NCBI GenBank assembly: GCA_030065095.1
Contig: JASJDP010000008.1
Coordinates: 62,001 to 126,000, forward strand
DNA length: 64,000 nucleotides
Origin: Rhodobacter sp.
Lineage (GTDB): Bacteria; Pseudomonadota; Alphaproteobacteria; Rhodobacterales; Rhodobacteraceae
Direction: 5' to 3'
Part shown: positions 36,234 through 44,642 of the stretch, one piece after another
Layout: each line of letters begins with the position of its first letter
Position numbering within the stretch: position 1 is the first letter of the stretch
The notes under the pieces: model-generated
The model's input: only the letters and a program-made list of their open reading frames with translations
Told to the model about the DNA's origin: nothing
Databases searched by the model: none
Made by a program: the position numbers and the translations under genes

Positions 36234-38101
36234 CGCCGGTGGTGGTGGCCCTGTCGCGGTCGGGCGAGCCGGTGGCGCACCGCGTGGCCCGGGCGCTGGA
36301 CGTGACGGTGCACGGGCGCGAGGGGCGCGTCGAGCGTGCGGATGCGTTCTTTCCCAATGCGCTGACCCATGTGGCGGCGCTGTTCGCCTCCGGTACGCCG
36401 GTGATCGGTGTCTGCGCCAGCGGGGTTCTGATCCGCGCCGTGGCGCCCCTTCTGGCCGACAAGACCGCCGAGCCGCCGGTGGTGTCGGTCTCTGACGACG
36501 GTGCCGTGGTGGTGCCGCTGCTGGGCGGCCATCGCGGCGCAAACCGCCTGGCGCGGCAGATCGCCGAGGCGCTGGGCGGCGTGGCGGCGGTGACCACCGC
36601 CGGCGACGTGAGCCTGGGCCTGTCGCTCGACGAGCCGCCGGCGGGCTGGGTGCTGGGCACGCCGGACCTGGTGAAGGGTACCACGGCGCTGCTGTTGAGC
36701 GGCCTCAAGGCGCAGATCGGCGGCGACGCGGAGGCGCAGGCGGGCTGGCTGGCGGATTTGCCGAAGGTCGTCCCCGGCGAACCGGCGGTGTTTATCGATG
36801 CGACGACGCGGCCGCCGCTTGGCGAGGTGCTGACCTTTCACCCGCAGAGATTCGCCCTGGGCGTGGGCTGTGCGCGAAATTGCCCCCCGGAGGAGCTGGA
36901 GGGGTTGGTCATGGGCGTGCTGGCAGAGGCAGAGGTCGCGCCGGGGGCGTTGAAAGGCCTGTTCACGCTGGACCTGAAGGCGGACGAGCCGGCGATGAAC
37001 GCCCTGGCGCGGAAACTCGGGCTGCCATTGAGAGTGTTTTCCGCCGCCGAACTGGAGGCCGAGGCGCCCCGGCTGCAGACCCCGTCGGACGTGGTCTATG
37101 CCGAGGTCGGCTGCCACGGCGTGGCGGAAGGGGCGGCCCTGGCGGCGGCGGGCTCGGCGGCCGTGCTGCGGCTCGCCAAGCGGAAGACGGCGAATGCCAC
37201 ATGCGCGCTGGCCGCTGCGCCGGAGCCGATCGCGGAGTTGCGCGGGCGGGCGCGTGGCCGGCTGGCCGTCGTGGGCATCGGTCCGGGGCAGGCGGCGTGG
37301 CGTACGCCGGAGGCGTCGCGGCTGATCGCGGAGGCGGACGAGTTGGTGGGCTATGGGCTGTATCTTGATCTGCTGGGGCCGCTGGCGGCGGGCAAGCCGC
37401 GGCACGACTTCCCCCTGGGCGGCGAAGAGGCGCGCTGCCGCTTTGCGCTGGAGCGCGCGGGCGAGGGACGGAACGTGGCGCTGATCTGTTCGGGCGACGC
37501 GGGGATCTATGCAATGGGCGCCTTGGTGTTCGAGTTGCTCGACCGGCCGCCCGACGCGCAAGGTGTGAGCGAGGCGGCGCAGCGGGCCGAGGTGATCTCG
37601 GCGCCCGGCGTCTCGGCCCTGCAGGCCGCGGCGGCCCGCGCGGGCGCGCCGTTGGGGCATGATTTCTGCGCGATTTCGCTCAGCGATCTTCTGACCCCGC
37701 GCGACGACATCCTGCGCCGGGTGCGGGCGGCGGCCGAGGGGGATTTCGTGGTCGCATTCTACAATCCGGTGTCCCGGCGGCGGCGGGACCTGCTGGCGCT
37801 GGCCCGGGATATCCTGCTGCAGCACAGGCCCGCCGATTGCCCGGTTCTGCTGGCCAGTTCGCTCGGCCGGCCCGAGGAGGCGCTGCGGTACCGGCGGCTG
37901 GACGCGTTGCACGTCGACGAGGTGGACATGCTGACGGTGGTGCTGGTGGGATCGTCGCAGTCGCGGTTGACGCAACTGGGCGAGGGGCCGCGGATGTACA
38001 CGCCGCGCGGCTATGCGGCCAAGCTGGACGACGCGCGGCGCTCGTCCCGGACGATGCCCAGGACGTCGCCCCGCCCGCCGTCCCGTGGAGGCACGGAATG
38101 A
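36224..38101 (+). CDS. cobJ: CbiG-CobJ fusion: cobalamin CbiG domain + precorrin-3B C17-methyltransferase
   Basis: 625 residues in two parts. Residues ~1-340 are a CbiG protein: the CbiG_N region CASGVLIRAVAPLLADKTAE then PPVVSVSDDGAVVVPLLGGH (given in pieces), a middle part, and the CobE-like C-terminal domain (GVGCARNCPPEEL). Residues ~345-600 are the methylase (AVVGIGPGQAAW, ICSGDAGIYAMG, VISAPGVSALQAAAAR), which ring-contracts at C17. CbiG opens the lactone in the cobalt-early route. The last ~20 residues (SSRTMPRTSPRPPSRGG) come from a palindromic repeat and are not native to the family. It overlaps cobI by 10 bases and cobM by ATGA. Confidence 0.92.
   Translation: MAVAPVVVALSRSGEPVAHRVARALDVTVHGREGRVERADAFFPNALTHVAALFASGTPVIGVCASGVLIRAVAPLLADKTAEPPVVSVSDDGAVVVPLLGGHRGANRLARQIAEALGGVAAVTTAGDVSLGLSLDEPPAGWVLGTPDLVKGTTALLLSGLKAQIGGDAEAQAGWLADLPKVVPGEPAVFIDATTRPPLGEVLTFHPQRFALGVGCARNCPPEELEGLVMGVLAEAEVAPGALKGLFTLDLKADEPAMNALARKLGLPLRVFSAAELEAEAPRLQTPSDVVYAEVGCHGVAEGAALAAAGSAAVLRLAKRKTANATCALAAAPEPIAELRGRARGRLAVVGIGPGQAAWRTPEASRLIAEADELVGYGLYLDLLGPLAAGKPRHDFPLGGEEARCRFALERAGEGRNVALICSGDAGIYAMGALVFELLDRPPDAQGVSEAAQRAEVISAPGVSALQAAAARAGAPLGHDFCAISLSDLLTPRDDILRRVRAAAEGDFVVAFYNPVSRRRRDLLALARDILLQHRPADCPVLLASSLGRPEEALRYRRLDALHVDEVDMLTVVLVGSSQSRLTQLGEGPRMYTPRGYAAKLDDARRSSRTMPRTSPRPPSRGGTE
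38040..38085. repeat. 46-bp palindromic repeat, copy 2 (inside the cobJ 3' end)
   Basis: GTCCCGGAC-GAT-GCCCAGGAC followed by GTCGCCCCGCCCGCCGTCCCG. The second half (25 bp) is identical to copy 1 at 27817-27841; the hairpin half has about five changes. It is translated as the arginine/proline-rich end of CobJ. Confidence 0.75.
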
Positions 38102-38868
38102 CGGTGTTTTTCGTCGGCGCCGGCCCCGGTGATCCGGAGCTGCTGACCCTGAAGGCGCAGCGGGTGATCGCGGCTTGTCCGGTGTGCCTTTATGCCGGAT
38201 CGCTGGTTCCCGAAGCCGTGGTGGCGATGGCGCCAGCCGGCGCCCGGGTCATGGATACCGCACCGATGACCCTGGACGAGACCCATGCCGAGATCCTGGC
38301 GGCGGACCGCCGGGGCGAGGATGTGGCGCGGGTGCATTCGGGCGACCCGTCGCTTTATGGCGCGATTGCCGAGCAGATCCGGCGGCTGACGGTGGACAGG
38401 ATCGGGTACGAAATCATCCCCGGCGTGCCGGCCTATGCCGCCGCCGCGGCCGCGTTGGGACAGGAACTGACGCTGCCCGAGGTGGCGCAGTCGATCGTGC
38501 TGACCCGGATGGCGATGAAATCGACCGCGATGCCCGAAGGCGAGACGCTGGAGAACTTCGCCCGGACCGGGGCGACGCTGGCGATCCATTTGGGGGTGCG
38601 GGCGTTGCGCGAGATCGAGCGCCAGCTGACCCCCCACTACGGGGCGGGCTGTCCGGTTGTCGTGGCCTACCGGGTGGGCTGGCCGGATCAGAAGCTGATC
38701 CGCGGAACGTTGGCGGATATCCACGGCAAGGTACGGGCGCAAAAGATCACGCGTACCGCGCTGATCCTTGTGGGACCGGCGCTCGGTGCGACAGAGGGAT
38801 TCACCGAGAGCGCGCTTTACGACCCGGACAGGCCGCATGTTCTGCGGCCGCGGGCGCGGCGGCGGTAG
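38098..38868 (+). CDS. cobM: precorrin-4 C11-methyltransferase
   Basis: 256-residue SAM methylase: TVFFVGAGPGDPELLTLKA, VARVHSGDPSLYGAI, EIIPGVPAYAAAAAALG, and LAIHLGVRALREI. It methylates C11 of precorrin-4. The ATG at 38098 has a GGAGG Shine-Dalgarno provided by the sequence just after the repeat in cobJ. It is the last gene of the plus-strand cob operon. Confidence 0.95.
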   Translation: MTVFFVGAGPGDPELLTLKAQRVIAACPVCLYAGSLVPEAVVAMAPAGARVMDTAPMTLDETHAEILAADRRGEDVARVHSGDPSLYGAIAEQIRRLTVDRIGYEIIPGVPAYAAAAAALGQELTLPEVAQSIVLTRMAMKSTAMPEGETLENFARTGATLAIHLGVRALREIERQLTPHYGAGCPVVVAYRVGWPDQKLIRGTLADIHGKVRAQKITRTALILVGPALGATEGFTESALYDPDRPHVLRPRARRR

Positions 38869-38977
38869 GGCCTTGCGGCAACGGGTCGTCCCGAAAGGCC
38901 TGTGTGTCACTGAAACTTAACTTGACCGAATCTCGAACGGCTGCGCGGATTGGTCGGGGCGCCGTGAGGATCATGCG

Positions 38978-39325
38978 ATGTCGGAATACCTGCCGAAAGA
39001 GGTGCGCAAGGGCCTCGAGATGGCCCGCAAGCGCGCCTTGAGACGAAAGAGCCGGCTGAAGGTGCGGGTGGGCGATGAGACCTGGCCGGTGCTACGGTTC
39101 TGGGAGGACGGTTTCGCGCTCGACGCCGGAACGGCGCCGCATCTGCGCGGGCGCATCGATCTGTTCGACGGTGGGCGGCATCTTTATCAATGCCTGATCG
39201 TGGCATCGGCCGAAGAGGCCGGCGAGATGGTCTATGAATTCAAGCGGAACACGGCGGCGGTCGATGCGGCGCCGCTGGACTTTGCCCGCGACGAGGATGC
39301 TCCAACCGCCCTGATCGGGCCATAG
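38978..39325 (+). CDS. conserved hypothetical protein (115 aa)
   Basis: 115 residues: a basic N-terminal third (KGLEMARKRALRRKSRLKVR) followed by a compact beta-rich domain (WPVLRFWEDGFALDAG, LRGRIDLFDGGRHLYQCLIV). The pattern resembles PilZ-like or other small beta-barrel proteins of Rhodobacteraceae, but I cannot assign a family. It lies 110 bases after cobM and may have its own promoter. Codon use is like its neighbours. Confidence 0.75.
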   Translation: MSEYLPKEVRKGLEMARKRALRRKSRLKVRVGDETWPVLRFWEDGFALDAGTAPHLRGRIDLFDGGRHLYQCLIVASAEEAGEMVYEFKRNTAAVDAAPLDFARDEDAPTALIGP

Positions 39326-39445
39326 CAACGGCAAGGCTTGCGGGTTGCTCTTGACCGGACGCAGGGCCAGTCCGACGGGGCCAACGGTCAACGAACGGCC
39401 GGCGTGAGCTGGCAAAGCAGGATGAGTTTTCGGAGCCGCGTTCGA

Positions 39446-39651
39446 CCGGTTCTGGCCTGGAGCGGACGTTTGGTGCGCCCCTTGGCGGGGAATCAAGGGG
39501 CGTAGCCCCACCGCGCCATCGCCGACCCGCCCCGGAGGGGAGGCGATTTGCCGGCGGTGCATATCGCGTTGAGGTCGTTCGGCCTTTGCCGGGACAAACC
39601 GAGCCGATCAAAGGTTCGGCTCGCCTCCCCGCGGGCCGGCGATGGCCCGGC
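39446..39651 (-). repeat. dispersed intergenic element, copy D (inverted)
   Basis: Same orientation as copy B: TTCTGGCCTGGAGCGGACG, then GAATCAAGGGGCGTAGCCCC, CGCGCCATCGCCGACCCG with CCCCGGAGGGGAGGCGA, the interior, and CTCGCCTCCCCGCGGGCCGGCGATGG. It fills about half of the 460-bp gap between the hypothetical gene and patB. Together with copy B it shares the upstream words GGATGAGTT, so homology reaches outside the hairpin core. Confidence 0.8.
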
Positions 39652-39785
39652 TCCGTACTTGAGTGGTGATATCCGCCTCAGGCCGGATACGACCCCGCGC
39701 TTCGTCAAAAGGCACTGCCTTCCAAGCTGTCGCGCGGGCGGCATCGGCGGCGCCGCATCCACCAATCCCTATCTTGCGGGTCGCT

Positions 39786-40952
39786 CTACTGAAGGTCGGA
39801 AAACGCAGACTCGACACGCGCGACGGCCTGCTCCAGCAACGGGCGCGGCATGGCGATGTTGAACCGGTGCCAGTTTTCGCCGCCGTCGCCGAACTGCGCG
39901 CCGGGGCTCATCGCGATGCCCGCGCCATGCAGGCGCGCGGTCGTTTCCTCGGGTGGCATTCCGGTGCCGGAAAAATCCACCCAGGTCAGGTAGGTGCAGG
40001 CCATGTCCATCACCGCGACGCCCGGCAGAGCGCCGATGCGGTCGCGCCAGAGGGCGAAATTGCCGGCCAGATAGGCGCGTACGGCCTCGCTCCAATCTGC
40101 GCCCTCGGTAAAGGCGGCCTTGGTCATCAGCATGCCGAACCGGTTCGGCGTGCCGCCCATCTTCTTGTGCGCCGCATCGAAGCGGGCGCGCAGATCGGTA
40201 TCCTCGATGATCGCAAACCCGGTTTCGCCGCCTGCGATGTTGAAGCCCTTCGAGGCCGCCGTGATCGTCACCAGCCGCGGCGTCGCCCCGGGCGCGGCGG
40301 TTGCCGTGGGGATATGGCGTGCGCCGGGGAAGGCGAGGTCCATGTGGATTTCGTCCGAGCACAGGATCAGGTCATGCGTGTCGCAGAACTCCGCCAGTTC
40401 GCGGAGTTCGTCGGCGGTCCAGAGCCGCCCGCCGGGGTTGTGCGGCGAACAGAGCGTGACGATCCTTTCGCGGCCCGTCAGCCGACCGGCCAGCGCGTCG
40501 AGGTCCATGTGGTACTGACCGTCGCGCAACTCCAGCCGGCTTTGCAGAATCTCGCGGTCCATCGCGCGGGCCTTGGTGAAGAAGGCGTGGTAGACCGGCG
40601 TGAAGAGGATGATCGCATCGCCCGGATCGGAAAACGCCTCAAGCACCATGGCGAACCCCGAAACCACTCCGTGGCTATAGCGCAGCCACTCGGGCTGTAC
40701 CTGCCAGCCGTGGCGCTCGGCCATCCAGGTGCAGATCGCGTCGTTCACCGGGCCGGGATTTCCGAAATAGCCCAAAAATCCGTTGTCGATCTCGCCCTGC
40801 AGGGCCGCCTTGATGCACGGGGCGGCGTCGAAATCCATATCCGCCACCCACATCGCGATCGCGCTGTCCGGGGTCAGGCCGCAAAACGCCTGCATGCTGT
40901 CCCATTTCGTGGCGTGGCGGCCGCTGCGGTCCTTGATGGGTTCGAAATCCAT
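39786..40952 (-). CDS. PatB/MalY-type cystathionine beta-lyase (PLP C-S lyase)
   Basis: 388-residue fold-type I PLP enzyme. N-terminal motif SMQAFCGLTPDSAIAMWVADMDF (given in part), CSPHNPGGRLW, DEIHMDLAF and the PLP-lysine segment TAASKGFNIAGG. PatB/MalY proteins cleave C-S bonds of cystathionine or other cysteine conjugates. It is a single gene, divergent from the deformylase genes with 97 bases between starts. Confidence 0.92.
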   Translation of the reverse strand: MDFEPIKDRSGRHATKWDSMQAFCGLTPDSAIAMWVADMDFDAAPCIKAALQGEIDNGFLGYFGNPGPVNDAICTWMAERHGWQVQPEWLRYSHGVVSGFAMVLEAFSDPGDAIILFTPVYHAFFTKARAMDREILQSRLELRDGQYHMDLDALAGRLTGRERIVTLCSPHNPGGRLWTADELRELAEFCDTHDLILCSDEIHMDLAFPGARHIPTATAAPGATPRLVTITAASKGFNIAGGETGFAIIEDTDLRARFDAAHKKMGGTPNRFGMLMTKAAFTEGADWSEAVRAYLAGNFALWRDRIGALPGVAVMDMACTYLTWVDFSGTGMPPEETTARLHGAGIAMSPGAQFGDGGENWHRFNIAMPRPLLEQAVARVESAFSDLQ

Positions 40953-41049
40953 ATCTCGCTCCGTCCGGGGGTTTCGCGCAAGCTATCCGTTGCGGCGGCG
41001 GGCGCAAGGCACATTGCGAAGCCGCCGGCCTTGACCTACATCCACGGCC

Positions 41050-41571
41050 ATGACCGTACGAGATATCCTGATCCACCCCGACCCGCGGCTGAAAAAGGTC
41101 TGCGCGCCGGTGGGCGACATCACGCCTGCGCTGCAGACGCTGGCCGACGACATGCTGCAGACCATGTACGAGGCGCCGGGCATCGGGCTGGCCGCGCCGC
41201 AGGTGGGCGAGCTGAAGCGCCTGCTCGTGATGGACTGCGTCAAGGAAGAAGGCGCACCGCCGCGGCCGATGGTGCTGTTCAACCCCGAAGTCACTTGGGC
41301 GTCGGACGCGACGAATGTCTATGAAGAGGGCTGCCTGTCGATCCCCGACCAGTACGCCGATGTGGAACGACCCGCCGAGGTCAAGGTGCGCTGGACCGAC
41401 CGGGACGGCCAGACGCAAGAGGAACAGTTCGACGGGCTGTGGGCAACCTGCGTGCAGCACGAGATCGACCATCTGAACGGCAAGCTGTTCATCGACTACC
41501 TCAAGCCGTTGAGACGCCAGATGATCACCCGCAAGATGGTCAAGCTGAAGCGCGAGCGGGCACGGTTGTGA
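41050..41571 (+). CDS. def: peptide deformylase
   Basis: 173 residues with all three catalytic motifs: GIGLAAPQVG, EEGCLSIP (metal-binding Cys) and QHEIDHLNG (HExxH). It removes the N-formyl group from nascent proteins and acts with Fmt encoded downstream. This is the canonical copy of three tandem paralogues; its stop overlaps the second one as GTGA. Confidence 0.96.
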   Translation: MTVRDILIHPDPRLKKVCAPVGDITPALQTLADDMLQTMYEAPGIGLAAPQVGELKRLLVMDCVKEEGAPPRPMVLFNPEVTWASDATNVYEEGCLSIPDQYADVERPAEVKVRWTDRDGQTQEEQFDGLWATCVQHEIDHLNGKLFIDYLKPLRRQMITRKMVKLKRERARL

Positions 41572-42071
41572 CGGCGCGCGAGATCCTGCTATGGCCGGAT
41601 CCCCGGCTGCGAGAGATCTGCGATCCGGTCTCCGAGGTCACCGAAGACATCCGCGCGCTGGCCGATGACCTGTTTGACACCATGTATCGTGCCAACGGCC
41701 GTGGGCTGGCCGCGCCGCAAATCGGAGTTGCGCAGCAGGTCTTTGTGCTGGACGCGGGTTGGAAAAGGGGTCAGCACACGCCGCGCGCAATGGTCAATCC
41801 CAGCATCCTGGCGTCCAGCACGGCGGTTTGCGACATCGAAGAGGCGTGTCTGTCCATTCCGGGCCTGGCTGTCACCGTGCGCCGGCCGGCGGAAATTTCC
41901 GTTCTTTGGATCGATCTAGACGGCACGCAGCACACCGGCGATTTCGGCGGGATTGAGGCGCGGATCATCCAGCACGAATTCGCGCATCTCGTCGGCCAGA
42001 CGATCTTTGACGAATTCAGTCCCGAAGAAAGCGCCGTGCTGCAAGCCGGGTATATGGCCGGGCGCGCATGA
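41568..42071 (+). CDS. peptide deformylase paralogue 2
   Basis: 167 residues starting at GTG 41568, coupled to def. Motif 1 is GRGLAAPQIG, motif 2 is EEACLSIPG (Gly changed to Ala, Cys kept) and motif 3 is QHEFAHLVG (HExxH kept, the usual Asp changed to Ala). The metal ligands and the catalytic Glu remain, so it may still be active with altered specificity. The upstream open frame lies inside def and is not used. Confidence 0.9.
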   Translation: MTAREILLWPDPRLREICDPVSEVTEDIRALADDLFDTMYRANGRGLAAPQIGVAQQVFVLDAGWKRGQHTPRAMVNPSILASSTAVCDIEEACLSIPGLAVTVRRPAEISVLWIDLDGTQHTGDFGGIEARIIQHEFAHLVGQTIFDEFSPEESAVLQAGYMAGRA

Positions 42072-42565
42072 CGGTGCGGCTCTGTGTCCCCTGGCCGGAC
42101 AAGCGGCTGCGCACGCCGGCCGAACCTGTCGGCGACATCACGCCGGAGATCGAAGAGATCTGGGCGGACATGATCGACACGATGGAGGCGATGCCGGGCG
42201 TCGGGCTTGCCGCGCCGCAGATCGGGGTGATGCTGCGGCTGGCGGTGGTCGACGCTTCGGACAGCCGCGGGCAGGCGCTGCGGCTGGCCAATCCCGAGGT
42301 GATCGAGGCCAGCCCGGTAATGCGGTCGCATGACGAGGGCAGCCCGAACCTTCCGGGCGTTTCGGCCCGGCTGGACCGGCCCGCAAAGGTGGTGGTGCGG
42401 TATCTGAATGCGCAAGGCATGGTTGACCGCCGCGAATTCGAAGGGCTTTGGGCGACCTCCGTCCAGCACCAGATCGACCACCTCAACGGGCGGATGTATT
42501 TCGACCGTCTGAGTAAGGTAAAAAGGGACATGCTGTTGCGAAGGGCCCGCAAGGTGCAAGGATAG
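42068..42565 (+). CDS. peptide deformylase paralogue 3, catalytic residues altered
   Basis: 165 residues, coupled to paralogue 2 by ATGA. Motif 1 is intact (GVGLAAPQIG), but motif 2 reads DEGSPNLPG (the metal-binding Cys replaced by Ser) and motif 3 reads QHQIDHLNG (catalytic Glu replaced by Gln). Both His of motif 3 remain. By the known mechanism it should not deformylate; the fold is otherwise complete, so it is not an ordinary pseudogene. Confidence 0.9.
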   Translation: MTVRLCVPWPDKRLRTPAEPVGDITPEIEEIWADMIDTMEAMPGVGLAAPQIGVMLRLAVVDASDSRGQALRLANPEVIEASPVMRSHDEGSPNLPGVSARLDRPAKVVVRYLNAQGMVDRREFEGLWATSVQHQIDHLNGRMYFDRLSKVKRDMLLRRARKVQG

Positions 42566-42600
42566 GATCGCGGCCTCTATGCGAACCGGACGCCGGCCTT

Positions 42601-42830
42601 TGGCTTGAAGCGGTCGTTTGCCGAATACATGAGAAGCCGCGCGTGCGCCGGACCGTGGGCTGGCGTAGCGACGTGTGTTCTGCGCGGTTTATGGCAGCAA
42701 AGTCCGAAAAAGATCAGAGCGATGCGCCCTTGGCCTACAAAGCGCCAGACCGCCGGGACGGTCCGGCGCTCGCGCGGCGGGGCTTCGCCCCTTGATTCCG
42801 CGCGGGCTGCATCAACGTCCGCTTCAGGCC
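42601..42830 (+). repeat. dispersed intergenic element, copy E (degraded)
   Basis: Only parts remain: TTGGCTTGAAGCGGTCG at the left end, GGCAGCAAAGTCCGAA in the interior, CGGGGCTTCGCCCCTTGATTCCGCGC, and AACGTCCGCTTCAGGCC at the right end. The long hairpin arms are lost. It lies in the 404-bp gap between the third deformylase paralogue and the DUF6326 gene, which otherwise holds nothing I recognise apart from the Shine-Dalgarno of the latter. Confidence 0.6.
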
Positions 42831-42969
42831 AGTCTCCTCAGTTCCCTGCACCCTCGACCACGCGCCAGCCCAAATTTCCGCATAAGCGTTAGGCCTCTTT
42901 CGACAATTCACCGGGCCGCACTTCGGATCTACCTGCGGGTCACAGTTTCAGCACCCGAAGGAGGCCATC

Positions 42970-43386
42970 ATGGCTTTGACACTCTCACGTCCCGATGGCG
43001 ATCTGCGCCCTGCGCTCTCGGCGCTTTGGACGACCGTACTGATCAACGCGTTGCTCAGGGACGCACACGAGATCTTGCGCCCCGGGTTTCTGCATGAGGT
43101 GATGGGCGGCACGTTGAACGGCACGGTCCTTTCGGACGGGCTGTTCGTCGGGGCCGCCCTGATCCTGCAGATACCGGTGATGCTGGTGGCGCTGACGCAT
43201 ATACTGCCGCTGCGCGGTGCGCTCTGGATCAACCTTGTCGCGGCGCCGCTGGTGGGACTGACGATCGTCGCCGGTGACCGGGTGGATACCGACGATTGGA
43301 TCTTTGCAGGCTTCCAGCTTGCGGCGCTCGCCGGGATCCTTGCGATCGCGGCGCCGTCGATCCGGCGTGCTGCACCGATCCGGTAG
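42970..43386 (+). CDS. DUF6326-like membrane protein
   Basis: 138 residues with four hydrophobic segments (about residues 17-35, 55-80, 82-100 and 112-130) and a start [10 protein letters not shown]. An AAGGAGG Shine-Dalgarno lies 6 bases before the ATG. The pattern matches my recollection of the DUF6326 family, of unknown function. It is located between a degraded repeat and fmt. Confidence 0.7.
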   Translation: MALTLSRPDGDLRPALSALWTTVLINALLRDAHEILRPGFLHEVMGGTLNGTVLSDGLFVGAALILQIPVMLVALTHILPLRGALWINLVAAPLVGLTIVAGDRVDTDDWIFAGFQLAALAGILAIAAPSIRRAAPIR

Positions 43387-43438
43387 CGCCGGGCTGCCGC
43401 CTGCGCTAAGAGCGGCGGCAGGAAAACGGAGTTGGGCA

Positions 43439-44350
43439 GTGCGGCTGATCTTCATGGGAACCCCGGATTTCTCGGTCCCGGTGCTCGACGCATTGCTGGC
43501 GGACGGGCACGAGGTCGCCTGCGTCTATTGCCAGCCGCCCCGCCCCGCCGGCCGGGGGAAGAAGCCGCGGCTCTCGCCGGTTCAGGCCCGGGCCGAAGAG
43601 CTGGGGCTGCCGGTGCGGCATCCGGCGTCGCTCGGGACGCACGAGGCGCAGGCGGCGTTCGCGGACCTGAACGTGGACCTGGCGGTGGTGGTCGCCTACG
43701 GGCTGATCCTGCCGCAGGCGATCCTGGATGCACCGCGCCGCGGCTGCCTGAACATCCACGCCTCGCTGCTGCCGCGCTGGCGCGGAGCGGCGCCGATCCA
43801 GCGGGCGATCATGGCGGGCGATGCCGAGACCGGGATCTGCATCATGCAGATGGAGGCCGGGCTCGACACCGGGCCGGTGCTGCTGAAGGAGGCCGTTCCG
43901 ATCGGCCCGGAGGATACGGCGGGACAGCTGCACGACAGGCTGTCCGCACTGGGCGCGCGGCTGATCGTCGAGGCGCTGACGCGGTTGGATGACCTGACGC
44001 CCTGCGCGCAGCCGGGTGACGGCGTGACCTATGCCGACAAGATCGACAAGGCCGAGGCGCGGGTCGACTGGACCCGGTCCGCCGTCGAGGTCGACCGGCG
44101 GATCCGCGGGCTGTCGCCGTTTCCCGGTGCCTGGACCGAGGCGGGCGGCGAGCGGGTCAAGCTGCTGGGTTCCCGCGTGGTTGATGGCGGCGGCGCGCCG
44201 GGCGAGGTGCTGGACGACGCCCTGTCGGTGGCCTGCGGCAAGGGTGCGGTGCGGATAACGCGGCTGCAGCGGGCGGGCAGGGGCGCCGGCAGCACGGGCG
44301 AGGTGCTGCGCGGCTGGGCCCTGCCGCCGGGCACGATATTGAAAGGATAG
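43439..44350 (+). CDS. fmt: methionyl-tRNA formyltransferase
   Basis: 303 residues: [18 protein letters not shown] at the N-terminus, the formyl-THF-binding and catalytic segment [20 protein letters not shown], and a C-terminal tRNA-binding domain. It formylates Met-tRNA for initiation. I chose the GTG at 43439, because a GGAG lies upstream and family similarity begins exactly there; the frame stays open into the previous gene. Its presence near three deformylase paralogues is the usual def-fmt pairing, here separated by the DUF6326 gene. Confidence 0.95.
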   Translation: MRLIFMGTPDFSVPVLDALLADGHEVACVYCQPPRPAGRGKKPRLSPVQARAEELGLPVRHPASLGTHEAQAAFADLNVDLAVVVAYGLILPQAILDAPRRGCLNIHASLLPRWRGAAPIQRAIMAGDAETGICIMQMEAGLDTGPVLLKEAVPIGPEDTAGQLHDRLSALGARLIVEALTRLDDLTPCAQPGDGVTYADKIDKAEARVDWTRSAVEVDRRIRGLSPFPGAWTEAGGERVKLLGSRVVDGGGAPGEVLDDALSVACGKGAVRITRLQRAGRGAGSTGEVLRGWALPPGTILKG

Positions 44351-44354
44351 CGCC

Positions 44355-44594
44355 ATGTATTTCGCCCTGATCGGCACGATGATCATCGCCGGGATCGTGG
44401 GCTATGTCTCGGAACGCAGCGGGTTTACCCGTAACGGCGTGATCCCGTCGATGGTGATCTGCATCGGCGGCGCGGTGCTGTTCTTTTTCGTCCGGGTGAT
44501 GTTCGGGATCAGCTTTGGCAGCCACGGGCTAAACGCGATCGTGTCGTCCATCGGTGCACTGGTGATCGTGCCGACGCATTATCGCAAGCGCTGA
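44355..44594 (+). CDS. small membrane protein (79 aa)
   Basis: 79 residues with two or three hydrophobic segments (2-20, 32-52, 58-74) and a VSERSGFTRNGVIPS loop. I do not recognise the family. The start is 4 bases after the fmt stop, so it is co-transcribed. Confidence 0.7.
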   Translation: MYFALIGTMIIAGIVGYVSERSGFTRNGVIPSMVICIGGAVLFFFVRVMFGISFGSHGLNAIVSSIGALVIVPTHYRKR

Positions 44595-44642
44595 CGCCAC
44601 GCCACGGTTCCCCCGGTCGAAAAAAGTCGGCATACTGCACGC

